DNA of 64,000 nt from Xiphias gladius (lineage: Eukaryota; Chordata; Actinopteri; Istiophoriformes; Xiphiidae), in the NCBI RefSeq assembly GCF_016859285.1, contig NC_053407.1:24857857-24921856 (forward strand), read 5' to 3'. Both the position numbers and the translations under genes were made by a program. Of this stretch, positions 43,622 to 55,600 are shown one piece after another. How positions within the stretch are numbered: position 1 is the stretch's first letter; the number at the start of each line of letters is the position of its first letter. Under the pieces are notes generated by a model, which was not told where the DNA came from, did not search any database, and saw only the letters and a program-made list of their open reading frames with translations.

Positions 43622-46600
43622 ATGCTGAACACCGAGGAAAGGTAGGAGCTAATATTCTTCTAGAAACGCCAGGGAAGCGGACGTTAAGGGTCACGGTAGC
43701 CGCCAGGCGGCCTCGTTAGCCCGGTCCCTCCGTTTCAGTTGGTCTTTTTAGGTGAACTTTTCTTTTTTTTTTTTAAAGCGTCGGGCTTGTGAAAGTGGTT
43801 CGACTTTCGCCCGCGGGGGGCTCGCAAAGCGGCAGGAAAACAACGGGAGAAAGATCGAGAAGTTGCCCAGACTGACAGATGCCGAGACGCTGTAAACAAG
43901 CGAGGGGCTCGTTTTATGTCCGCAGACCTGACACCGTCACGCAAAACCGGTTATCGTCTGTCATTTTAGTGTCTCCGCCCATTCGAAGTTGGATGCTGAG
44001 GTTGAGTTGAGACAGAAATGGCCAAACATTGATATGAGAAACCGAAAGCAGCGCAACAGGCCCAATTTGAGAACATTTGTGTCTAAAGTGTACACCTTTA
44101 TTTTTTAGAAAGTGCTCATTTGAACGTGCATTAGCAGTAACAAACTTAAAGTGAAACAAACCATTGCCAGTTTTAGGCCTGCAACTCTGCACAAGATTAT
44201 TTTCATTATTGTTTATATTTTTTCGATCAAATTAGTCGTTTTGTCTATAAAACGTCAGAAAATGGCCAAAAAATAAAAAAAAGAATCCTAAAGCCCAAGG
44301 TAATGACTTCAAAATGGGTTTTTTTTTGTCTGACCAACAGAAATCAAATAATATTTACAAATGAGAAGCTGAAAACTATTTTTTTTTCTTTACAAAATCT
44401 CAAAAATTGATTGATTGATTGATTATTTGATTGTCAGAATATTTGCAGATTCATTTTCTGTCGATCTACAAATCAATTGATCGACTAATCGTTCTCATGG
44501 GTGTGGGGGCTGCCAGGCCATTGAAGGTCTCTAGACCACACTTTAAACCCCAGCCACAATACATTTTTTAAAAATTTATTTAAATTCCTCCAGGGCTGCA
44601 ACTAACGATTATTTTCCTCATCAATAAATCTGCCGATTATTTTCTTGATTAATTGTTATGTCTGTAAAATATCCCAAAATTCCCCACAGCCCAAGTTGAC
44701 GCCTTCAAATGTCTTGCTTTTTGTCTGACCAATAGTCCAAAATTACAAAGATGTTCAGTTATACTATCATGTGTGACAAAGAAAAGCATTAAATCTTCAC
44801 ATTTGAGAAGCTGCAGCCAGTATATTTTTGGACATTTTTGCTTTGCAAAATGTCTAAAACGTTAATCTAAAAGTATTTGCTAATTTATTTTGTGTTGATT
44901 TTTGGCTACTCGATTAATCACCACTAACCGTTGCAGCTCTAAATGCAATGCATTTCACTACTTCATTACATTTTGTAGACTGAACGATTAATCGAAAAAA
45001 ATAATCAAGACTAACTGGTGATGAAAATAATGTTTAGTTGCAGCCCTACTCACAACTTTGCTTGCGGCAGGCTTTTCTGCCAATGTGCACATACTGTACT
45101 GAACAAAATAGCAGCATATTAGTACTTTTACCTTTACTTTTCCTATTTTTGACCTTTTTCAACAGTGTGCCTGTGATACCCAGCAGTGACTTTTTTGTGA
45201 CCTTATACTGCTGTGTTGTATTTTGAAATGGATGTCCTCCTATTGCATCACCATGGGAGTCCTATAGGGATTTGGTGTTGTTTTTGGTTGTAAATATGTG
45301 TTTTTATTAGGTAATAACTATTTTTTTATGTGAGAAATGATAAAAGGTAGGCCTAAGATAAATATTTTTAAGCACGATTGCATGGTTAAATTGTACCCTG
45401 TGTGTTTTCTTTGTCCGTCTCTGCACACAAACGGAGAGATAAGCCTTGTTTTTGTCCTCTGTGGGTTTATCATCTGACACGCAGCGAGGAGAGGGGGAGA
45501 GGTCCATTGATGCTGTGAGCCAGTGCAGTGACTATATTAGATCTTTGAGTTGTTATGGCCCTGTCAGCTGAAGGCATCAACTGGCCTACATCAGCCTGGT
45601 TACGTAACCCCTCCCCCGTGCTGGTTCGATTCTCAAGCATCAGTGGAATCTGCGTGTGCGTGTGCGTGTGAAGAGAATGGGGGTGCATTCACTCAGCTGG
45701 ATTATCTAACCTGAGCGTACCTGAGCGTAACTAAATGCCCCTCTTAAGTGACTGGCAGGCTGTTCTCTCCAGTGGTTGCTGTGGTCGCTGGAAGATTCTG
45801 GATCAGAGCGCTGTTTAATTCGCTGTAACGAAACCAAAACATTGACAGTGCCAACCAGTTTCAGCTGGCGTCTGGAAGTGTCAGTCTCAGCTATTAAAGC
45901 TGACTGCAGGCGAGGCTGTGATACAGACCTTCAGCATGCACACACAAGTAATCAGTGATTAGTAGACAGGTTTGAAATGAAAACATTGCACTGGAAATAA
46001 AAGCCTTTGAGGGTCTTCAGATACAGAAAGGAACCGTTTTAGAGCTGCAGCTAATCCTTTTTTTTTTTTTTTTTTTTTTTTTCCAGTTTTCAGTTACTCT
46101 CAAACGGCTTCTGAATAAGCAGATGTATAGGCAACTGCTGGTGTCATCTGCTGAATGGCAGGCATTGAATTTGGTCCACAACCCACTGCACAAATGCCAC
46201 CACGGATGGTTTTGTGCAGGACGTTCCTTCTCTGCTGTTGGAGAAATAGGTTGATGTTATTACCCTGCCAAAGCCAATGTTTTCACAACAGGCAAAAGGC
46301 GTGTAGGATCAAATGTTGTGTTAATAAGATCATGAATTATGACCCAATAGATATTTATTGTAGACACAGGCCTACCAAAGTGTGCCTATACTGACAAAAT
46401 CTGCGCTAGTATAAACCATTGCAAGTGTTGGATTCCAAAAAACGAATCAGTCTGTGTTTTGGTTGGAGCAAATGGTTGTGTGTAAGGGGCAATTTTAAAA
46501 TTGCCATGTACACTATATTAGTGCTACCTGTTTACACATTTTGGTGGTTTTAATATTGGTGTGGCCTCTATTCTAATGTTTTTTTTTTGATAATTATAAG

Positions 46601-49600
46601 AAGTAAAAATTATTGTACTCTTCCCAAAGTGGCTTCCTTCTTACACGTAATTATTCATCATTCATATATTTTTAGCCAAGCTAGCAGCGTAACTTTAGGA
46701 ATAGCTGTGTCAGTCGTTCCACCACTTAGGTCCAGACCGAAATATCTCAACAACTGGTGGATGGGTTGCCATGCAATAATTATTATTATTTTTTTTAAAA
46801 ACACATTTGTGGAAGATGAATGGCTATGACAATATTAATCCTGAATACAAAGTTGCAGAGTAACAAAAAGAAAATGTTTTTGTTTGTTTTAACAGTTGTT
46901 TGATTATCCTTCAGCACTTAAATGTCCTGGTTATGTAGATTAGTTTGGTTGTTTTTGTTGTCTTCAGTTTGTCTGACCAGCCATGCACAGCCACAGTTTG
47001 GGTCCAGGGGTCAGAGCAACGTGCTTTGGAAGGGATACGTCCATACACACTCAGGTTTCAGAGCACGTGTGCCTTTCCTGTTTCTGTCTCGACATCTTTT
47101 CCGACACGCTGCTGGGCCAAACTTCCAGGGGTCGGAGGAGGACTGACCCTCCTGTTTACTTTCCTGCATGCAGTAACATGTTGTTTATGTCTCCAGCCTA
47201 AATCACCGTCACCACAGGTTTTCTGGGGTCGATAAGCTTGTTTGTGTTGACAATCTGGATTTCAGTTGATTCTTTTTTCCATTACTAAACTGGTAATTAC
47301 AGCGTTAAAAGTTGATGTGGTGTGTTTCGGTTTTCTTGGAGGACCTGTCGGAGCGCTTCCTGTTTTGGTTGAGTCGTGTGTTTCTTGGATGTTGGTCAAG
47401 CTTTTGCCTTAGCAGCCAGCCAACCTGGGCGGTTCATCCCCTCAAACAATTCACCTGAATCAGTTCTCAAAACAACTCACAGCTCAGGAAGAGCAAACTG
47501 GCAGTGGAAGCGTTCATCCTTTTTAAAAATAAAATATTTCTCTTGCATACACACATGTGCTCGCCCCTCCTGCCAGAATCAGGTAATGACGCACTTGGCA
47601 TCTTATCTCTCACTGAAACACACAGATGATTAAATCCTCACTGGCATATTAATACAGCCCAGGCTTGTGAGTGTGTTGGGCCTTCACGTTGGTGCACCGA
47701 GTTTGTGTCGCCTATCAAATTGACCCCCTTTTTTAAAAACGAAACCTATATTCTGTTTTTAGGGTGACCTCGTGACATACTAGGGGGCTAGGGGCTGCAG
47801 CTCTCTAGCTGGACCGGTGTCATTGGGCAGGAGGGTGGGGAAGGTTGCCTAGTGTGGATGAAATGTCAGAGGACGAGAGTGTTGCCTTTCAACACACGCT
47901 GGCATTTCCATCAAGGACAAGTTCTTCTGTCTCTCTGAAAGGGAGGATGGAAAAAGAGAAGCCGTCTTCCATCTGCGTCCTACCTGCGGTCGCCATACAG
48001 CTGGTATCAGCTTTTCTTTCTGTGTAATAAATGAAGAGAAACTATGGTGCACTGCCAACATTCACCTCATTACACACTGTAGTGTATTTAGGAGGTTCAA
48101 GTAGTTTTTGTAGCAGCACCTGCTGGGTACTGCTGCTTTCTGTGTGCTGTGACTGCATCTTTTTCATGCATCTGTTACAGTTATTCAGTAGATTTTTCTT
48201 CACTATCTTGTTTAGAGTAAGTCATTAGTGGAATGTAACAGGTACTGTACTTAAATTTTGATGTATCTACACTAGGCCTGCATCTTACCACTGTTCTTAA
48301 AATTGGCTCACCCGTAACCTGCCAAAAAAAAAAACTACAATGCTGCTTACATGCACTTGCAGTATAAATAATAAAAATAATAAAGTGTCATGTTATTCTG
48401 ACAAGGACAGGAGTCCTTCTGCTGCATAATAAGTAAATTTTGCTGATAATACTTGTGTATTTTACATAAGATTTTGAATGCAGAAATTTTCACTTATAAT
48501 TGACCATTTTTCTATTGTGGTATTGCTACTTTTTAGGGTTGCAATTAATGATTATTTTCATTAATGGTTAATCTGCAAATGATTTTTTTTTTCGATTTAT
48601 CAGATCTAACAGCTTTTTCTATAAAACATCAGAAAACACTGAAACATGCCCATCATGATATCCCAGAACACAAGGTGATGGCATCAAACATCTTGTTTTG
48701 TAGAAGCCCCAGTCAAAACGCTAAAATTATTTCATTCTTAATTTATCACAAGAAAAGCAGCCAATTCTCACATTTGAGAACCTTGAGGCATTAAATGGAA
48801 AAATGTCATTTTTGCTATCAAAATATCTTAAACAACTGATCAATTATTAGAAAAGTTGCCAATTAATTTTCTTTCGATTGATTCATCGACCAATTGTTGC
48901 AACTCTGCTACTTCTACTTGAGTAAAGGATCTACATACTCTATCCACCACTGCACTGAGTTAAGCAGTAGGGTAAGCCCCAGGTATGGGTCAAAGACAGC
49001 TGCTATTTAAAAATTAATCATGGCCAAGGAGAGGTGAAGGTTTTTCCACTTTGTAATGCATCAGTGTGTTGTCTCTGCATAGTATAAAGAACCAAGAAAG
49101 TGATGAGACGGGGAAAGGTTGTGTGCATTCGCTGCTGTGAAGTGTCCAGGCCGGGCATAATGAGCTTTGTTTTCCATTGCTCGCTCTCTTGGCTCGTAGC
49201 TATGCAGGTCAGGTCGTTCGGGTTACCTGTATGGTTGGCAGGGAAACTTTAGCACGCCTCCTCCCTCTCACAAAAACACAGATACTTGCAGCTGATGCTT
49301 TTCTGTGGCACATGACTCACATATATCAATGTTTGCTCACAAACAATCCAGTCTACCTGATGCAGTTTCAGACGGAAGAACGTGTAAAGGTGTCAGGTTT
49401 CAGTCAGGGTGCAGGAGTTTCTCAGGGGCAAAATAGATCCAGGCAGGGGAGGATATTTTCCTATCTAAAAGGACAAAGACAAAAAATGGGTATCCCCAGC
49501 CCTCAGGTCCAGGCCCGTCTCAGCAGTCTGTTTTGCAGTGTCTACCAGCTACCATCATGTCTGGTTTGAAATATTTGAATGTAACTCAAAACGCTGAAGA

Positions 49601-52600
49601 TGTGTATTCCCGAAAGCCTTGCAAGCTATTTGCAGAGGTGTTTACAGATCATGTGCTTGTTTGATACATTCCTTCCACCACATGCACGGCCTGTCAAGAA
49701 CTCTTTGAATGCAGTTACAAACCATTGGCTTTAATTTTGTCTGTGTCATAAATAAACAGCCTGTGAAGGCTTTTAAGAGAGTCAGTAGACTGAAGCATGG
49801 TAGAATTCAAAAATTTGCAGAGCTTGTCTAGATCACATGCTTTTTTGGCTTTGTTCTTTGTTTATGCATTGGGATTTGAATTTGTTTGAATTGTGGTCAC
49901 AGGGTTGGAGAAACATGTTGAAATCTATATATAGCCAACCAGAGCCGCGCTAACTGGACCACTGAGTCTCAGGTTCAAGCCCACTGGGCCACAGTTAGTA
50001 TGTTACTTGTACTGATTGGCAGATTCTTCTGTCTGATACAAACATTAAAATATAGCTCAAAGGAATGAAGACAAACAGGAGGATTTTGTACACTTTGTTC
50101 CAGGTTATGTTTGGATGAATTGTTGGAAACTTGCAAATTGTGTTAAAGGATTTCACAAATGAGCAAACAGTATCATCGTGTTAAATCCCTCTGTCTGTCC
50201 CCTATATTGCAGAGGTAGGGCAAGTTTCCACAGGTACTTTATATTTCCTGATTACAGGGACATACTTAAAGAAGTCAACATAGGGTGGTTGGTGTGTGAA
50301 GCAACAAGCTTAGAGGTTTACATCAGGAGCGGAGCGCTCATCGTGTGTTTCAGTTCTGTCCAATTCAGTTAAAGATGCCCTGTGGAGTTTTTCCTGGAAG
50401 CACACGAAAGTTCTGTTTTACATTCAGGGGTTTTCACCTAAACGTATTGCGTGTATCTTCAAGGTATAACAAACTTGTTGAGAACGTTTCCCTCCTCATT
50501 AGTCATTTGCCAAGCCAATCTTAAAAAAGCAAACAAACAAAAAGAAACAACAACCCCCTAATCTAAATCGTGCATTGTTTAGAGTTTAAACGAATAGTCA
50601 ATTATTTGATAGTTCAATAGCCAGAAAAATAATCTGCAACTGAGGTGGCTGTGGCTCAGGAAGTAGGGCAAGCTTCTCTACTAATCACAGGGTTGGCAGT
50701 TCAATCCCCAGCTCCTCTGGTCCATATGACGAAGTGTCCTTCGGCAAGATAACAAACCTCAAATTAATCCCTACTTGCAGCTCTAGCATTGTTTACATCC
50801 ATGTCTATTTGCTAGCAGTCTTCTTTGCCGCCTGCGTGTTTGTGTGTGAGCATGTGAGTTCTCATGCGTGAAACACTGCTACATAGCTCTACAACTCCAC
50901 AGGGTATCTTTTAGTGTAAATAGAGGTTAAAATGTCCTGATGTAGCTGCAACAGAGGGTCTAGGCTTCTTCAACAACTGTTTCATTAGAATTATTTTTAA
51001 TCAGTGATTGGTCTTCATTTGCCTTAAAAAGCTGGTCTAAATTGTTTTTGTGAATAAATCTGCCAACAACAACTTGCAGAGTAAAAGACTGAGAGTATGG
51101 GGATGTTGCACTGACTGTGTTGTTGAGACTATAAAATTAATTTTTGAGAAGATTATTGAAAAGAGAGACTGTGTGGAATCAAAGGATTTAAAAAAAATTT
51201 TTTTTTATTTAAAGCAGAGGAATTGATTGAGTGAGACAATCTAACAGACTCATTTTTTTCCCCCTGCAGTTCCTGGTTCGCGGGGTCTCGACTGCCGAGC
51301 TCCATCCCTCAGGCTCCAGGGCCTCTGTGGTGCTCCTGATGCCCCTCACCCACAGCTGAAGATCCCGGGTGGGCGAGGGACTGTCAGGGATCACTCTCTC
51401 GGCGTGCTACTACACAAGGTGACTGTTTTCAAATTCACACACAAACACACACACAGAGAGCTGTTGTCCAACATTTGAAAAGTTTCCTGGTGACGTCTGC
51501 AAATGTGAAACTTATGACGCAAAATGCTCCTCGCCATAAAACGGTGGTAAAATATTTACAGGCAAATATCAGGCTCATAATTCTCACCTCAGCTGCTGTG
51601 ATGATGACCAAAAGCACTGCCTGAACCCCTGTAAATGTGGCACATGCACAGGTCACGCTTTCTATTTAAACTTTATTAAAGAGTTGGATGATCTAAATAT
51701 TTCTCCCAGATTGGTATCTTGAAGGATTTTTTTTTTTCTTTTTAAATTTCAGATCAGTTTTATAAATGAAATGGTTTTAATGGGTAATGATGGGAATAAT
51801 TAGAGTCGGCACGTGTTGCTCTTGTTCTCTGTAAGCACTTTAGGTAATAATTGTGTTAAGTGCTTCATCCATCAGGGACCACTCTGACTCAGTGCACTAA
51901 ACACAGGAACACCTTGCTAATGAGTTTTGCCCTCATTTTGCAAAGTTGCTTTTTTTTTTTTTTTTTTTTAAACATAAAAATCATTTAATCTGTCTCCCAC
52001 TCACCATCTGCACCTGCAGTGGATTTAGTGCCTGAGTTCTTTCATTCACCTGGTTTCCCTAAATTGTATAATATTAATTTATTCACGTAACATCTAAACA
52101 TTCAGAGATACCTGACAGAACATAAGGAAATCGATCTGTTCTCTTTGTTGAATTTCTGTATTTCTTAAAGTGAAACTGCTGTGTTCCCCTCTACCGTGCG
52201 AGCGCGGGTGTGGGTGTGTGCGCGCGCCTGTCAAGTTGTACCCCCAACATGTGACTGACTGTCCCCAGGGGATTAGAGATTTAGGATCAGACAGATCAGT
52301 CACAACTGTCATATTAAGGTCCTCATCTGTCCTCAGCGAGCAAAAAAAACAACCTTTCTAACGTTGCCAGTTTATCAGATAACTCTGAACACAAACTTTT
52401 GCAAACACGGACATAGACTTTTATTTACGTTTAGACTGGTACGTGAAGTTATGTAATGCAGTATAAATTTATTCACATGTCTACTTCGGTGTTTACACAC
52501 ATTTACATGACAGTTGCATGACTAAGACAACGTCTGTTTCAGTGTAGACAGCACTGGGCAGCAATCAGCCCAGACAAATATAAATGCAAGAACCGCTGCA

Positions 52601-55600
52601 GGGAGTAAAATAATGTACCAAACTAACAGGCTACACATTTAAATTTTAGACGGGACTAACACAGAACTCGTGCCTGGCTATCATGTGCTGCAAAACCAAA
52701 TGCATGACAAAATATCTGAACATCAGTAACTCAGCTGGTTAATAAAAGCAGAAGTGTTGTTTCGAATCACTCATCAGTTACAGTGCAGGATCTGTCTGCT
52801 GCAGACGTGACATTCAGTGTTGCGTCTTCAAGACACCTAAGTGAATACAACCGCTTCCTCTTTTCACATTTCACTTCACAACTGCCCTTTAATGCAGAAG
52901 GCTTTCTTCAAGCTCATCATTTCACCATTTATTAATTCCAGACTGAAGTAGTGGGTGGCACTAATAAGGGGTGTTCCCGAAACTATTTCTTAAACAGACT
53001 AGTACAGGCCTGTAAGTCAGTATTAAGTAATAGTGCAGGACCCATAGCAACCATGTACAATCTCTAATTTGAATGTAAACACTCACCACAAATTTTGACT
53101 TGCTATCACTCCCAGGTGGGTGATATGGTCTCACCAGACAACAAGTTTATATGAACAAATTATTATTATTATTATTATTTTTTTTTTTTGGAAGATGTAG
53201 AAGGGTAAATCATGTCTATATTCTGAGTTGTGATGAGTGGAGGAAGAGACTAAATGCATAACCTATTACCTCTGCCAAGGAGGTTAGGTTTTCACCCATG
53301 TCTGTTTGTTGGTTTGTTTGCCAGTGGGATTATGAGAAAAGCACAAACGTGGTAGAGGGATGGGGCATGGGGCCAGGGAAGAGCCCATTAAAGTTTGGGG
53401 CAGATCTTGATCATTTACTATGAATTTGAATTTTCTTCTCTTAAGTCTGGTGGATGTTGCTTGACATTGGCCTTGGCGGAGGTCTGCGCTCTACGGTGGG
53501 CCCCTCTAGTTTATATTTCAAACAATTCCAGGGTGTATGTGAATATAGCTCGAATTCATATGGTCAAATTATGGATTTGGTCTTTTAAGGGTCCTTGTTT
53601 CCAGACCCTTTGCTGGTCAAACATTTGCTCCAGCCAAATGATTCTTAGCATTGATGCTGAAGAATAAAATTTAATCAATAAACTAACATACACCCTGTAT
53701 GAATCCAGGATGAGAAGTTAACAGTGACGCAGGCCACTCCAGTGAGTGGGAACCCCTCTCTTCTCCACTTCCACTACCAGCTGAGTGAGCGCCGCTCGGC
53801 CTTCTGGGATACGGCTCTATCAGAGGACAGCCTTTTCCTGGAGATCCCTGCCGGGTCGCTGGTTGAGGGGAGCAAGGAGGGGTAAGGATGTGTTAAGACC
53901 CTTTGCTTGAGTGATGTGAAGCCCAATGCTGTCTTTTCCTGATCTAAGTGGTAAAAGGACTATATTGTACATTTATTAAAAATGACAACAGAACTGTTTC
54001 ATTACAATTAACTCTCTACAGGACACCTTATTTAAATGTATACGCCACCAAAAACCAATCTTGAGTATTGAATGATTACCTTCCGTTAGCTGCTTCACCT
54101 ATAAATCACTAAATACGCTACCTCTGGCGGAGCTTTAGAACTATGAGGAGACGGTGGAGTGTCATAGAAATAGTTTATTTAGCTGTGTGGTGGAGAAAGT
54201 GTTTGAAACATAATGAATATACAGATCCAACAGTGGGGAAATGGACTATGTAGCAAAATTGTGTTTTTTTTGGGTATCTATCTGAATATATCTCAATACA
54301 GCTGCTGTCTGTCTACAAATTTTTAAAACCACCTTTCGAGGCCATAAGAGATTTGGTACTTACTTTAAAAGGGAGATTTTTTTTGTGGAGTATTCCTTAA
54401 TGTTGCTGCTGCACCTTTTAGCCTTGGCTTCTCTCATTTGGTCCTGGCTTGAGCCCAATATACTGTATGTTTCACAGAAATCAAACAGTATCAGGAATGA
54501 AATGTGTTTAAAATTGAAAGAACCCTGTCAACCAGAGCAATTTATTGGAAATCTACACACCGTGTGGGTCCAAACTGCATATGAAAGGCTGTTACCATGT
54601 TTTAAAGCTACCAGTGAGCCACAAATTCAAGAGGCTGCAAATAGGTTTCTGTTTCATTGCGTGGCTTTGTGTGTGTGGCTGTAATCGATGCCCGGACAGA
54701 GTAACCTTGCATGCTGTGGTCACAGAGCCACTCCAATGAGCAGTCACCTTCACAGCTGCCACTGCATTATTATGTAAAGCTGCAGCACCTTATGTAAAGT
54801 TTTTTTTTAAACAAAAAAAAACAAACTGCGTCATCGCCAGTCCCTTCTCCCCTTGTAAACTGACTAACTCTGTCTCTCTCTGTGTTCATGTCATCCTCAG
54901 GCTAACTGCTCTGCTCGAGTTTGCAGAAGAGAAGCTCAAAGTTAACTATGTGTTCCTGTGGTTCCATAAAACCAGAGAGGATCGATGTAAGAGCTCCTGT
55001 TCTTTTTAAATAATTTTTTTTTTAATATTGATGCAAGTACGTTTAACCAGGTACACAAAGGATTTTTTTACAGAATGTAGAGTGTGCAAATGGCTGGATT
55101 TACCGGTTATGGAGCCCTAAGGCAAACATCTGTTGGGTCCCTGGACTCAGGCATAGATTAGCATACAGACTGGAAGCAGGGGAAAGCACAATAACACCGT
55201 CAGGCCTCACTTGATAACTCATTGGATCTTATTTGTCTCATCTTTGCACAAACTGAAATGCAAAAACTAGTGACAGTGAAAAGAAAACAGTCCCATAGTT
55301 TAACCTTTACTGTGACAACAAGCCCCTAAAAAGCAACTTATTCAACTTTATTGTCCCAAAGGGAAATTTGTCTTGCAGCCAATACAGGCAGACTTAAACA
55401 TTAAGCATAATAAAATACATAAAACTTATTACAGATGTATGTAAAACACATGCTTAAAACAAGTTCACAAAAACAATGTTACATCAGTGTTACATCAGTT
55501 ACATCAGCCATCATCATCCCGCCCAAGTCAGTGGTTAAAACAAGATCACCATCATCACTAACCAAACAAGATACGTGTTAATGAGCAGAGTTTTTCAACT

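Noticed and set aside
49177..49569. 130-codon ORF in oaz2 intron 1
   Set aside because: No recognisable family, no flanking splice signals in frame, and no conservation evidence available.
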